From positions 62,001 through 126,000 of the forward strand of contig NZ_QKKX01000028.1 in the NCBI RefSeq assembly GCF_003434305.1: a stretch of 64,000 nucleotides of DNA, in the 5' to 3' direction. Below, piece by piece: positions 8,331-17,671 of the stretch; position 1 is the stretch's first letter, and each line of letters opens with the position of its first letter. Origin of the DNA: Micromonospora sp. MW-13 (GTDB taxonomy: Bacteria; Actinomycetota; Actinomycetes; Mycobacteriales; Micromonosporaceae). The notes under the pieces are model-generated. The model did not search any database. It worked only from the letters and a program-made list of their open reading frames with translations, and had not been told where the DNA came from. The position numbers and the translations under genes are program-made.

Positions 8331-9457
8331 GACGTTGGGCCCACCGGGAGTTCAGCTTGGACGGTGAAGCCGCCCTCGCCGCGCGGTTCCGCACGCAGGC
8401 GACCGCCGAGGGCGGTGACTCGTTCACGCATCCCGAGCAGCCCGACGCCGGGCATCGGGGCGGTGGCCGGCGTGGCCCTGCCGTCGTCATCGACTCGGAT
8501 CGCGAGGGCGTCCGGACGGTAGTCGATCCGGACCGAGGCCGTAGCGGCGGCGGCGTGACGGGCGATGTTGGTGAGGGACTCCTGAACGATCCGGTAGGCG
8601 GTCCGGTCCACTGCCGCCGGCACGTCGTGTCGTTGTCCCTCGATCGTCAACGTCGCGTCCAGGCCGGTCATACGGGCCCGTTCCACCAGTTCCGGGAGAT
8701 GGCGGAGCCCGGGCGGCGGGGACTTGCCGTCGTCGCGCAGCGCCTCCAGGGTCGCTCTCAGCTCTCGGGTCGCCTCACGGCCGGCCTCCCGGATCGCCAG
8801 CAGGGCCTCCGGTACCTGTTCACCACGCTTGTGGGCCAGGTGGACGGCTACTTCGGCCTGCACCTTGATGATCGAGATCTGGTGGGTGAGCGAATCGTGC
8901 AGCTCCCGCGCGATGTGCAGCCGCTCCTCGTCGGCCCGGCGCCGCGCGGTCTCCTCCCGGGTGCGCTCGGCCTCGTCCGCCCGTCGCTCAGCCTGCCGCA
9001 GCGCTTCACCCGCGGCACCGGCGGCGACCAGCCACGCCAGCTCGAGGACGCCCCGGGCCCGTGCGAGCGCCTCGCCCACGGGCATGTCTTGTGGCAGGGC
9101 GAGGGCCGCGAGCGGGAGAGCAGCCAGCATCATCACAGCCACCACGACCGTGATGTTGCGGTGACCCGCCCGCACGGCGGCGTACACCGCGAACAGGAAC
9201 GCGACGGCAGGCACGTCAAAACCGACCGCCTGGTAACCCACCACGCACAGCCCGGTGACGGCCAGGACGGGAACCGGAGCCCGGCGGCGCGCAGCCAGTG
9301 CCAGGCCGCCTGCCGCCAACAGCACGTAGCCGAGTAGGTCAAGATCCGTGGCGGAGTGGTTCCGGGACACTCCGGTGACCAGCAGCGTCGCCGCTACGCA
9401 GACGGCGATGGCCCAGTCTCTGAAACCGGCCTGAACACTCGCCCGTCCCGTGTTCAT
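8327..9457 (-). CDS. Sensor histidine kinase (HisKA_3/NarL-partner type)
   Basis: This 376-aa protein has about four to five hydrophobic membrane segments in the first 150 residues, without a large extracellular loop. A dimerisation/phospho-acceptor helix LHIARELHDSLTHQ follows, then an HATPase domain (YRIVQESLTNIARHA, RVDDDG, GVGLLGMRERV). This layout is typical of actinobacterial NarL-partner kinases that sense through the membrane. It is first in the operon with the response regulator, and ATG 9457 faces the divergent gene at 9687 across a 229-base promoter region. Confidence 0.93.
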   Translation of the reverse strand: MNTGRASVQAGFRDWAIAVCVAATLLVTGVSRNHSATDLDLLGYVLLAAGGLALAARRRAPVPVLAVTGLCVVGYQAVGFDVPAVAFLFAVYAAVRAGHRNITVVVAVMMLAALPLAALALPQDMPVGEALARARGVLELAWLVAAGAAGEALRQAERRADEAERTREETARRRADEERLHIARELHDSLTHQISIIKVQAEVAVHLAHKRGEQVPEALLAIREAGREATRELRATLEALRDDGKSPPPGLRHLPELVERARMTGLDATLTIEGQRHDVPAAVDRTAYRIVQESLTNIARHAAAATASVRIDYRPDALAIRVDDDGRATPATAPMPGVGLLGMRERVTALGGRLRAEPRGEGGFTVQAELPVGPTS

Positions 9458-9686
9458 GCCCGCACCTTAGCCGGAATGTTGCTGCGGGCGACTCCTGCTT
9501 GTGGATGACCGGCTGCCTACTTCGCGCGCAGTACTTTCGCGGCGCCTACGGCGTCTGCGGCAGGCGGGTGCGCCATCGGTGGCAGCGCGAATGGCGTCCG
9601 TCTGCTGGATGACCGGCGGTGCGCCCGGCGACATGATCAGGCGACATCCAACCTCAGAAACGAGACGCACGAAAGAGGAGAGGGAC

Positions 9687-10130
9687 ATGAGCTCGTCAGG
9701 AACCCTGAGATCAGTTCGACTTGTGCTTGCCGTGGCCGGAGCCACCCTGATCGAGGGGCTCGGTCTTGCCGGACCGGCGGCCGCGCACGTCTCGGCCCAG
9801 CCGGCCGCCGCCAGTGTTTACACCATGAGCGCCGGGCGACTCGGGGCAGCCGTGGCCGCCGTGCTGGGGCTGACCGGCGTGGTCATCGGCGGGCTGGCTC
9901 TGGCCCGCCCCACCAGTCGTGTCGGCACCGGCAACGGGCGCCTCGGGGCCACCATGGCCCTGGCGGCCGGGCTGATCGGCATGGCCCTCGGCGGGGTGGT
10001 CGTGGCCACGTCCGACAGCGGCATCGGCACCGGCAACGGGCGAGGCGGGGCCTACGTGGCCCTGGTGGTCGGGCTGATCGCCATGGTCCTCGGCGCGCTG
10101 GCTCTGGCCCGCTCCCGCCGTACCGGCTGA
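9687..10130 (+). CDS. Small multi-pass membrane protein (DUF6223-like)
   Basis: This 147-aa protein starts at ATG 9687 after a good GAGGAGAGG site. A signal-like hydrophobic N-terminus ends at AAAHVSAQ. Three hydrophobic segments follow in an internal repeat pattern: GRLGAAVAAVLGLTG, GRLGATMALAAGLIG and GRGGAYVALVVGLIA. Loops with GTGNGR separate them. The repeat suggests internal triplication of one helix-loop unit. I recall DUF6223 proteins with this layout in actinomycetes. It is divergent from a two-component system that may regulate it. No enzymatic motif is present. Confidence 0.75.
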   Translation: MSSSGTLRSVRLVLAVAGATLIEGLGLAGPAAAHVSAQPAAASVYTMSAGRLGAAVAAVLGLTGVVIGGLALARPTSRVGTGNGRLGATMALAAGLIGMALGGVVVATSDSGIGTGNGRGGAYVALVVGLIAMVLGALALARSRRTG

Positions 10131-10490
10131 CCGGCTGAGCTGCGGTCGGTGCGCGCCCCCTGCTCGGCTGTCCACGACCACGCCTCTCGACGTCGCCAGC
10201 ACCTCACATCGGCCGCTCAAGGCTGTACCGGGCCGGTGGAGAAGGGCCTGGAGGACGGGTCCACCCGGTCGATCCGCTGGGACCTGATCACCCAACAGTA
10301 CGACTCACCTCGGCTCCCGGCGTACCCCACCCGGGCGTAGCCGCCCCGAGGGACCTACGGGTGGTTCCGATGCGGCCCCGGTGGGTCCAGGGTCGGGAAT
10401 GCGACCGAATCAGGCATTGTGACATTCGCGAACTTCGATCACTCTGGGTTCGGCGAGCCCGAGTTTGCGAACGTCGGGAGGGGGATCCAG
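10131..10490 (+). other. Intergenic region, 360 bases, no gene seen
   Basis: No reading frame with a ribosome-binding site and plausible composition was found between the membrane-protein gene and the next gene. The last part contains an alternative GTG (10419) in frame with the downstream gene, but the strong GGGAGGGGG site sits at the later ATG. Confidence 0.5.
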
Positions 10491-10997
10491 ATGCCTGGGA
10501 TCAGAGTCCGGGACGTGGTGCGCGACGTCGTGGCCGAGGTCGCAGAGCAGGAGTTGCCCCTCGTGATAGGGCTGTCGCGGTTCAGTGAGGCCGTCGTCGT
10601 GCGCAGGCTGGCCCGGACCAAGGGCAGGCGCGAGACACTCGGGTTCGGCGTCGGCGAGGTCGTGCCGCTGGTGACCGCCGCCGTGTGGCTGGTGCTGGAC
10701 CAGACCGCGCAGCAGGCGGCGGGCTTGGTCGTCACCGGCTCCCTCGGCAGGCTCCGCACATGGTGGCGACGGTTGCGGCGGCGGCCGTCCGTCGCGGTGG
10801 TCCCGCCGCTCACCCAGGAGCAGCTCCGCGAGGTACACCAGCGCGTCATCGACGTCGGGGGCCGACGGGGGTTGTCCCGCAGGCAGAGCGAGGTCGTCGC
10901 CGACGCGGTGGTGGCCCGGCTCGCGCTCGGCGCGCCCACGGGCGGCGAGGTCCGCGCGCTGGGCCCCGACGACGGTGCGGCGGGCGGCCGGGCGTGA
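10491..10997 (+). CDS. Hypothetical protein, first gene of the M48 protease operon
   Basis: This 168-aa protein starts at ATG 10491 with a strong purine-rich site at 10476-10484. It has an amphipathic N-terminal half (VVRDVVAEVAEQELPLVIGLSRF), a short hydrophobic stretch (VVPLVTAAVWLVLD) and a basic middle (TWWRRLRRRPSV). The C-terminal half resembles a small helical domain (LTQEQLREVHQRVIDVG). I do not recognise a family. Its stop overlaps the start of the membrane protease gene (GTGA), so the two are probably co-translated and may act together at the membrane. Confidence 0.72.
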   Translation: MPGIRVRDVVRDVVAEVAEQELPLVIGLSRFSEAVVVRRLARTKGRRETLGFGVGEVVPLVTAAVWLVLDQTAQQAAGLVVTGSLGRLRTWWRRLRRRPSVAVVPPLTQEQLREVHQRVIDVGGRRGLSRRQSEVVADAVVARLALGAPTGGEVRALGPDDGAAGGRA

Positions 10998-13804
10998 CCG
11001 CGATCGCGATCCGCCCGAGGATCGACGAGCGGACGGTCACCGCCGGCACGACGCCGAGATTCGCGCTCCTCATCGTCCTGATCGTCGTCAGCAGCGTCGA
11101 CCTGATGCGTACGCTGAATTCCACCGCCGACCAGTCGTTGGCGTGGTGGGGCTGCAGGCTGGCGGCCGGGGTCGATCCCGCGCAGAAGGACCGGACCGTC
11201 ATGCTCGGCGAGGTCAGTCAGGCCGACGCGTACCACGACTGCATGATCCGGTACGCCCTGCCGCCGTGGTGGCAGCCTCTCGGCTGGCCGGTGCTGCTGG
11301 CGGTCGTTGCGCTGCTGGTGTTCTGGGTACTGCCGCGCTGGAAGACCCGGCGGACTGTGCCCCTGGCGGCGGTGGACCACGACGGGGAGATCTCGTGGGC
11401 GGTGGCGGAACTCGCGGCGACGATCGGGCTGCGCCGGTTCCCGCGCGTCGTCGTCGACCCGGCCGCCGCCTCCACCGGTGCGGTGGTGTTCGGCCGCGAC
11501 GGCCGTTCGGTGCTGTGTCTGCACGGCGGGCTCGTGGCCTCCCGGGTGCACGATCCCGGCCGGTTCCGCGCGGTGGTGCTGCACGAGCTCGCGCACATCG
11601 ACAACCGGGACATCACCATCAGCTACGCGACGATCGCGCTGTGGCGGGCGTTCCTGTTCGCCATGGTCCTGCCGTCCACCGGCATGCTGCTTGTCACCCT
11701 GCCGAACAGCCTGCGGTCGCCGTACTGGAGCACCTACGCCCCAGCCGCGACCCGCAATCTGCTCTTCGTCGTCGTGCTGTGCGCGCTGGTCTACCTGGCC
11801 CGGTCGGAGGTGCTGCGCACCCGGGAGATCTACGCCGACCTGTCCGCGGCCCGGTGGGGCGCGGATCCGGACGGCTGGCAAGCCCCCGCCGCCCCGGTCC
11901 GGGGCCGGGCACGACGCGCGCTGGACCGGTTCCGTGACCTCTGGCGGACCCACCCCTGCTGGGAGGTGCGCCGCTGGGCCCTCGCCGACCCGGAGATCCT
12001 GTTCCGGGTCGCCGCGATGCCGATGTTCCTGACCGGGGTGGCCGCGGCACTCATCAACAACCGGATCTGGATGTACGCCAAGCAGTACCGGCTGGCCGGC
12101 GGCTGGAACGACCAACTGGTCGCGTTGACGGCGGCCAGCCTGGTCGCGGGGGTGGCCGGCGTGGCGCTGTGGCGGGCGGTCGCGCACGCGCTGCTCACCG
12201 GTCGCCCGGCACCTTCCGGGGTGCGCGGCGGCGCGTGGCTGGGCGTCGGCATGGCGTTCGGGCACCTTCTCGCCGGCCAGGAGGTGATCAGCGACTGGCT
12301 ACCCGAATCGCCGTACTACCTGGTGCTTGTCGTGCTGGCCGGCATGGCGTTCGCCTGGTGGACCAGCCAGTGCGCCCAGGTGTGGATCACCGCTCGGCAC
12401 GGGCGGCCGGTAAGCCGCCTGCTGCTGGTCGGGCTGCCGAGTGCGGCGCTGGTGATGTCGGGGTGGTTCACCTGGTGGCACGGCGGTGGTGCGCTGCTAG
12501 CCGCCGGTTGGCCGTTCGAGCCGGACCAGATCCGGGCACTGCTGGAGCGGACCGTGACCGGGCCGGCACCGGGCCACCGGAACGTCCTGACCGGCGTCGC
12601 GGCGATGATCCCCGTCGTCGCTTCCATGACCAAGGTCCCGCTCATCCTGGTCCAGGTGGCGGTGCTGTGGCTCGTGCCGCTGGCGGCCTGGGCGGCCAGG
12701 TCCTCCTCCGGCGGCGTCGCCCCGTCCGCGCCCGGCCTGCCGCCGCTACGCCTGGCGGTGCTGCCTGGCGTGCTGGGCGGGATCCTGTGCTGGGACGCGG
12801 TCGTGTGGACCCAGGCGTATTTGCATCCCCTCCGGCCCGACACCGAGCAGGGTTGGGCGCTGTACCAGATCCTGTACACCGCCTGGCTGTTCGTCGCCCT
12901 GGTCGGGCCGGCCGCGCCGGCCGTGCTGCTCGCCAGCGCGCTGAACCCGAGGCACAGACTAGTCTCCACGCTGATCGCGGCCGAGGTGGCGGTGCTGGCG
13001 GGCTTCGCCGGCATGGTCGTCCTCGTGTCGACCGACGGGTGCGTGCGGCCGCTGGCGGTGCTCGGCTCGTCCTGCGGCTCGCGGCTCCCCGCGGCCTGGT
13101 CGACGGTCGAGCTGTTGCTGACGCCGGCGCTCGTCATCGCGGCGGTGTGCGGCGGCGTCGCGGCGGTGCTCGTCGGGCTGCTGTCGCGGGTGCCGCGCCC
13201 TCGCCGGGGTCGTGCGGCGGCACCCGCGTGGTCCGCCGGCGGCACGGCGCTCCGCCGGATCGTCGTCGGCGCGCTGGTCTCCGTCGCGATGCTGGTGACG
13301 ATCTCCGAAGTCGCCCTGCGCCTCCACGAGCGGGCCGCGCCGGAGAGCCAGGCCGTCTCGCGGATGCTCCCGCCCGCGCCGGCCGTCGCCGTGTCGGCGG
13401 AGACAAAGCGGGTGCAGATCGCCTCTTGGGAGCGGTACGGCGGTCGCGGGCTTCTCGGCCGGTTCTCCACCGAGATGGACAAGCTCATCGCCGCCATGCA
13501 GGTGTCCATCGACACCGCGTCGAACGGCCGGGTCGACATCTCGCCGGCCCGCGCGGCGTGCGTCGCGATCGGCGGATTCGGCCGGGACGCCGAGCGGTAC
13601 TTCCGGGTCCCCGACGCGGAGGGCGACGAGTCCTGGCAGAGGTACATCGCCCTGATCCGGCAGGGCAGCAGGAACTGCGTCGAGGCCGTCGACCGCGACG
13701 ACCACACCCTGTTCTACGCCTCCGTCGACCAGCTCGAGGACGCGCTGCGGACCGGCATCGTCCTCATCAGGCGGTTGAACACGCTGCACCCGGGCGGGCT
13801 GTAG
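10994..13804 (+). CDS. Large membrane-embedded M48-family zinc metalloprotease
   Basis: This 936-aa protein carries the zinc site HELAHIDNRD (HExxH) near residues 196-205, followed by an AxxxL-type helix and the third-ligand candidate in SEVLRTREIYADL. This is the pattern of M48 (HtpX/BlaR1-like) peptidases. Many hydrophobic segments follow (roughly residues 340-790), making it far longer than HtpX (about 290 aa). The C-terminal 150 residues are soluble and predicted extracytoplasmic. The GTG start at 10994 overlaps the previous stop. The long polytopic C-terminal region has no recognised function. Confidence 0.82.
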   Translation: MTAIAIRPRIDERTVTAGTTPRFALLIVLIVVSSVDLMRTLNSTADQSLAWWGCRLAAGVDPAQKDRTVMLGEVSQADAYHDCMIRYALPPWWQPLGWPVLLAVVALLVFWVLPRWKTRRTVPLAAVDHDGEISWAVAELAATIGLRRFPRVVVDPAAASTGAVVFGRDGRSVLCLHGGLVASRVHDPGRFRAVVLHELAHIDNRDITISYATIALWRAFLFAMVLPSTGMLLVTLPNSLRSPYWSTYAPAATRNLLFVVVLCALVYLARSEVLRTREIYADLSAARWGADPDGWQAPAAPVRGRARRALDRFRDLWRTHPCWEVRRWALADPEILFRVAAMPMFLTGVAAALINNRIWMYAKQYRLAGGWNDQLVALTAASLVAGVAGVALWRAVAHALLTGRPAPSGVRGGAWLGVGMAFGHLLAGQEVISDWLPESPYYLVLVVLAGMAFAWWTSQCAQVWITARHGRPVSRLLLVGLPSAALVMSGWFTWWHGGGALLAAGWPFEPDQIRALLERTVTGPAPGHRNVLTGVAAMIPVVASMTKVPLILVQVAVLWLVPLAAWAARSSSGGVAPSAPGLPPLRLAVLPGVLGGILCWDAVVWTQAYLHPLRPDTEQGWALYQILYTAWLFVALVGPAAPAVLLASALNPRHRLVSTLIAAEVAVLAGFAGMVVLVSTDGCVRPLAVLGSSCGSRLPAAWSTVELLLTPALVIAAVCGGVAAVLVGLLSRVPRPRRGRAAAPAWSAGGTALRRIVVGALVSVAMLVTISEVALRLHERAAPESQAVSRMLPPAPAVAVSAETKRVQIASWERYGGRGLLGRFSTEMDKLIAAMQVSIDTASNGRVDISPARAACVAIGGFGRDAERYFRVPDAEGDESWQRYIALIRQGSRNCVEAVDRDDHTLFYASVDQLEDALRTGIVLIRRLNTLHPGGL

Positions 13805-14248
13805 TCACTCGTTCGGGTAGATCTCGGCCGCGCAGACCCGCATGTAGGTCTGCAAGTTGGTCCCGTACTTCTTGGTCTCCTCCAGCTGGGCGAGAGCGTT
13901 GTCGACCCTGGGCTCGCTGGCCGTGCTGAACGCGGCGATCCGGCGGTTGTTGTCCGCGATAGCTTGGATGGCGGCGGCCACCTCCCTGTCCGTCGCCTTC
14001 TTCGCCGCTGCCTCGAGGTCGGTCGCCAGCCGGCTCCACTTCGCGGGGTCGGCAGGGTCGGCGGCGTTGCTCCGGGCGAGGGCCTGCTCGGCCTCCGCGC
14101 AGCCCACCGGTGGACCGGAATCGCCGACGGAGGCCCGGAAGATGAGGAGACCGCCGACCAGAACGGCGACGGCGACCATCGCCGCCAGCGCGATGCCGAG
14201 GACCCGTCGGGCCGGCGCGTTCGGCGACTCTGCTCGTACCGGCTCCAT
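13805..14248 (-). CDS. Hypothetical membrane-anchored protein
   Basis: This 147-aa protein has one N-terminal membrane anchor (VLGIALAAMVAVAVLVGGLLIF) followed by a helical, Ala-rich extracytoplasmic domain with two Cys (GCAEAEQAL and RVCAAEIYPNE) that could form a disulfide. I chose ATG 14248 because GGAAGGA lies six bases upstream; in-frame starts further upstream lack a site. It converges with the M48 protease with no space between the stops. Its extracytoplasmic domain superficially resembles the protease C-terminus in composition. Function unknown. Confidence 0.72.
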   Translation of the reverse strand: MEPVRAESPNAPARRVLGIALAAMVAVAVLVGGLLIFRASVGDSGPPVGCAEAEQALARSNAADPADPAKWSRLATDLEAAAKKATDREVAAAIQAIADNNRRIAAFSTASEPRVDNALAQLEETKKYGTNLQTYMRVCAAEIYPNE

Positions 14249-14423
14249 ACGACATCCTTCCATCAAAGGACGTGGATTGATAGATGCCGGGCCAGCCTAC
14301 GTCCGGGGGTGCACGAGACGGCGCATGACGGTCGCGATGCCGACAACTCGGACGAGTTCGGACCGACGACGCTGACCATCTTGCCGGCCACCTCGGCCAG
14401 CGCAGCCGCCCGCACCTCCGCAG

Positions 14424-14621
14424 ATGGCCGACGAGCGATTCCGGCGGCTCGAACAGCACGTGACGGACATGACCGGCAAGCTCGATCTGATCCTGGCTGC
14501 GGTGGGCGATCGGCGGTGGCCGCGGTCGAGCCGGGGCCGCATTCTCACTGATCAGCAGGCCGGGGCCTGGCCGGTGGGTGATGTCGGGGTAGTGCCATCG
14601 GCAGGCCCACCGCTTGTGTAG
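14424..14621 (+). CDS. Possible small helical protein
   Basis: This short frame encodes 65 aa beginning MADERFRRLEQHVTDM, an amphipathic helix with coding-like third positions. No ribosome-binding site precedes it, and the C-terminal half looks random. It lies in a 700-base stretch (14249-14954) otherwise without genes, apart from an immunity-gene remnant at its right end. It could be a leftover of a longer gene. Confidence 0.3.
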   Translation: MADERFRRLEQHVTDMTGKLDLILAAVGDRRWPRSSRGRILTDQQAGAWPVGDVGVVPSAGPPLV

Positions 14622-14802
14622 TTGCCCCCAGCGGTACACCTACTTATGGGTAGGTCCGAGGTGGAAGGGTTCTTCTACCCGCAGTTCCATCGGGTGAGTC
14701 CGAGTAGATTCCTGGCTACGATCCTGACGTTCTCGCCCACCTGGCCAGATTCGACCACACGTTCGATCATGGGCTCGAACTGTTGCCACCGGCAGTAGAA
14801 GG

Positions 14803-14865
14803 CGGCGCAGACACCGGCCAACCTGGTGGAGCCACTACGGCGTAGACGACCTCATCACCCAATGA
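14803..14865 (+). pseudogene. 3' remnant of a SitI3-type immunity gene
   Basis: The last codons (TWWSHYGVDDLITQ, stop) closely match the end of the intact immunity gene at 39002-39460, with the same bases extending about 20 nt further upstream (GCAGACACCGGCC). Nothing upstream of 14800 is alignable, so only the 3' tip survives. It marks an old copy of the toxin-immunity locus. Confidence 0.7.
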
Positions 14866-14954
14866 GCGAACCCAGCTGACACTCCCCACGAAGCCACCGG
14901 CCAACCCGACACCGGTCCCGCAGCCATACCGACATCGCCCGGAGGACCGCCGCC

Positions 14955-15575
14955 ATGAACGATGTGATCCCCACCGGCAACCCCGACACGATCCTGATCT
15001 GCATCCGGGGGAACTCTGGTGCAGGCAAGAGCAGCATCGCCCGACAGTTGCGCCTTCGGCACGGCCGCGGCTGCGCCCTCGTCGAGCAGGACTACCTACG
15101 ACGTGTCCTCCTGCGGGAACGGGACAAGCCCGGAGGGCTGGCACCGGCCCTCATCGAACAGACGGTTCGCATGGCCCTCGACCACGGCTACCACGTGATC
15201 CTCGAAGGGATCATGCACACCGCACGGTACCGGCGGATGCTCACGTCACTGCGCGACGCCCACCCCGGCCGGACGCTGTTCGTCTATCTCGACGTGTCCC
15301 TGCCCGAGACCCTGCGGCGGCACGAGATGCGCCCGCAGGCCACGGAGTTCACGGCGGACAACATGCGCGACTGGTACGCCCCTCATGACGTCCTCGGTTA
15401 CGACGACGAGGTCGTCCTGCCTGAGACCACCTCGATGGAGGAAGCCATCCTCCGCATCGCCACCACCGCCGGCCTGCCCCTGACCGGTCGCGATGACGAC
15501 CTCCTTCCGGCCGTGCCCTGGCCTTCCGAAGCCCTCGCCGTCGCGGCCCGGATCACGCACCGGACCGCACGGTGA
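14955..15575 (+). CDS. P-loop kinase-like ATP-binding protein
   Basis: This 206-aa protein has Walker A RGNSGAGKSSIARQL near residues 19-33, then a candidate catalytic Asp in ALVEQDYLRR and LFVYLDVSLPETLRRH, as in zeta-toxin/chloramphenicol-phosphotransferase-like P-loop kinases. The substrate cannot be told from the sequence. ATG 14955 follows GGAGGACCGCC with good spacing. The next gene starts 52 bases downstream on the same strand. It sits among remnants of a toxin-immunity locus, but no toxin features are evident. Confidence 0.82.
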   Translation: MNDVIPTGNPDTILICIRGNSGAGKSSIARQLRLRHGRGCALVEQDYLRRVLLRERDKPGGLAPALIEQTVRMALDHGYHVILEGIMHTARYRRMLTSLRDAHPGRTLFVYLDVSLPETLRRHEMRPQATEFTADNMRDWYAPHDVLGYDDEVVLPETTSMEEAILRIATTAGLPLTGRDDDLLPAVPWPSEALAVAARITHRTAR

Positions 15576-15627
15576 CCCGAAGACGACGATGCGATGCAGT
15601 GCAGGCGGGTGGGCCTAGGGTGGGACC

Positions 15628-16197
15628 GTGCGGGAGGACGAGCTACGGGAACTGGTTCAGCGCAGCCCGTGGCTGATCCGGGCGCTGGGCGTTGTCCGGG
15701 ACTCCGGCCTGCCGGACGCCTGGATCGGCGCCGGCGCCGTCCGCGACCTCGCCTGGGGCGTGCGGTACGGCGACGGCTTCGACCCGTCGTCGGTGCGTGA
15801 CGTCGACGTCGTCTTTCTCGACCCGACGGACCTGAGCCGGGACTACGACGACCGGGCCACCCGGCGGCTAATGGTGGCCTGGCCGGATCCGCCGTGGGAG
15901 GCGAAGAACCAGGCCGCGGTGCACACCTGGTATCCGGCGAAGTTCGGCGGCGGCCCGGTGGCCCCGTTGCGCACCATCGCAGACGCGGTCGCCACCTGGC
16001 CCGAGTACGCCACCGCCGTGGCCGTACGCCTCGACGCGCACGACCAGATCGCCGTCTGCGCGCCGCACGGCCTCGACGACCTGCTCGACGGGGTGTGGCG
16101 GTGCAACCCGACCAGGGTCAGCCCGGAGATCTCCCGGCAGCGACTCGTCCGCCACCGCCCCGCCGAACGCTGGCCCGGCGTCCGCGTCGTGACCTGA
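15628..16197 (+). CDS. Nucleotidyltransferase-fold protein (DUF925/NTP_transf_6-like)
   Basis: This 189-aa protein has the nucleotidyltransferase fold signature WIGAGAVRDLAWG followed by DVDVVFLDP, where two Asp form the metal site. This family of YkvN/DUF925-like proteins has no firmly known substrate. GTG 15628 is the likely start. Two decayed pieces of the same gene occur in the window (18239-18400 and about 39494-39625), so this is the intact member of a dispersed set. Similarity between the intact copy and the first remnant continues past the stop codon, showing segmental duplication rather than gene-only copying. Confidence 0.85.
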   Translation: MREDELRELVQRSPWLIRALGVVRDSGLPDAWIGAGAVRDLAWGVRYGDGFDPSSVRDVDVVFLDPTDLSRDYDDRATRRLMVAWPDPPWEAKNQAAVHTWYPAKFGGGPVAPLRTIADAVATWPEYATAVAVRLDAHDQIAVCAPHGLDDLLDGVWRCNPTRVSPEISRQRLVRHRPAERWPGVRVVT

Positions 16198-16387
16198 GCC
16201 GGCGCTCGAAGCCCGCGGAGGGTTGCCGGCGAGGTCCGCGACCTTGGGTCTGGAGCCGTTCCTATCGCACGGCACCATTGAACTTCAGCCGCGGAAATCC
16301 TCAACGTGACTCAATTCGGCATGATCGGACGGCACCGCAGCACGCGGCAGATAGCGCCGGGCACTCGTGGCAGGCGACTCGTGCGCC

Positions 16388-17161
16388 TTACATCCGGGAT
16401 TTCAACACATCGACTTCGCAACCTGGCGCGGCCGGGTCGAAGCCGTGTTCTACCAGCCAGCGGATCGCCAGCAGGCTTCGCAATGACCACCACGCGCGGA
16501 TGACGTCGAGGTCGACGTCGGTGCCGTAGCCGGCGAGGACGTCGCCGAGGTGCTCCTCGTGCCCGAGCGTCAAGATGGCGAGGTCGTACAGGGCGTCGCC
16601 CTGGCCCGCCTCGGACCAGTCGAGAACGCCGGTGATCTCGTCGTGGTCGACGAACACATGGGCGATCTGCAGGTCGCCGTGCATGAACACCGGAGTCCAC
16701 GGCCGAAGCGCGGCTTCGGCAACCCGGCGGTTACGCGTGACCAGGTCGGCCGGAAGGACCCCGTTCGTGACGAGCCACTCGCATTCACCGTCGAGGCGCG
16801 ACGCCAAATCGCCGAGGCGGCGACCGGGCCACGGCGGCAACGGCGCATCGTGCAGCCTCCGTGCGGCGGCGCCGGCCGCAGCCCACGCCGCCGAAGACAC
16901 GGTCGACGGCTCGCCGAGGCGGCCGAGTGCCCTCCCGGGGAGGGCGGTGAGCGCGAGCACGGGCGGCTTGCGCCACAGGATCTCCGGCGTGGGTATCGGG
17001 GCCATCGTCATCGCCTCGACCTCGACGTCGGTGCGGGTCTGATCGGCGTCGATTTTCAGGAACACGTCGCCGACGCGCAGGGTCGCGCGCTCGTGATGGG
17101 CGACGACGACCTTGACCTCTTCCACGTCGGCCAGTGTCGCGGAGATGACCACCGACGTCAC
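16388..17161 (-). CDS. Aminoglycoside phosphotransferase (APH)-family kinase
   Basis: This 257-aa protein has the catalytic loop FMHGDLQIAHVFVDHD and the metal-binding VLDWSEAGQGDALYDLA of the APH/choline kinase family. The N-lobe ATP-binding Lys is probably in VFLKIDADQ. The substrate may be an antibiotic or a small metabolite; the sequence does not decide. The start is GTG 17161, with alternatives a few codons downstream. It is a monocistronic gene flanked by intergenic repeats and remnants. Confidence 0.88.
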   Translation of the reverse strand: MTSVVISATLADVEEVKVVVAHHERATLRVGDVFLKIDADQTRTDVEVEAMTMAPIPTPEILWRKPPVLALTALPGRALGRLGEPSTVSSAAWAAAGAAARRLHDAPLPPWPGRRLGDLASRLDGECEWLVTNGVLPADLVTRNRRVAEAALRPWTPVFMHGDLQIAHVFVDHDEITGVLDWSEAGQGDALYDLAILTLGHEEHLGDVLAGYGTDVDLDVIRAWWSLRSLLAIRWLVEHGFDPAAPGCEVDVLKSRM

Positions 17162-17359
17162 CGGCTTATCGCGTGTGACTGCGCGGTCGACCGCAGCCCG
17201 CTGCGCGGTCGCGTGGCCGACTCGCTCACATCGGCGATGAACGGACGCTTGGTGGGGACGTCACAGTCGGACTCACGGTGGGTCCAAGTGACCCCCGGGT
17301 GAGCGCTCCGAGGTTCGCCGGTGGCGGCGCGTACGGTAGGTAGTCGGGCGGACGTCGGT

Positions 17360-17567
17360 GATCTTCGATGATGTGCGCGGTGTGTGCTCTCCAGCGGATG
17401 CCAACCCGGGTCAACCAATGCCAACGCGGGCCACTGCGGCCGACCGGCGGTCGCAAACCGGGGTTCGTGTGCTCGGGGTGTGGCCCTGGGCTGGGAGAAC
17501 GGCGGTCCGGGTGACGTGGGTGAACGTGGACCACTCCCTGCCACCCCAGGTGAACCCCAGGTCGCTA
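17360..17567 (+). repeat. ~215-bp dispersed repeat, copy 1
   Basis: This is one of three closely similar non-coding copies (others at 18442-18657 and 39657-39872). Shared landmarks in order are GATCTTCGATGATGTGCGCGG, AGCGGATGCCAACCCGGGT, GGTTCGTGTGCTC and CACTCCCTGCCACCCCAGGT. Copy 3 is immediately upstream of tRNA-Arg; this copy stops just before the corresponding tRNA promoter. Confidence 0.88.
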
Positions 17568-17671
17568 AAGAACGTCTCGTAACTCGGTGGCTGGTCCATG
17601 GTGGATCATGTCGGGGTGCAGGTGATCTCGGCGGCCCGCCAGGAGTGGATCTTCCCGTTCACCAGGCTGTA

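Noticed and set aside
12316..13789. Long minus-strand frames opposite the M48 protease gene
   Set aside because: They are shadows: Arg/Pro/His-rich, no domains, and the + strand frame has a HExxH site and membrane segments.
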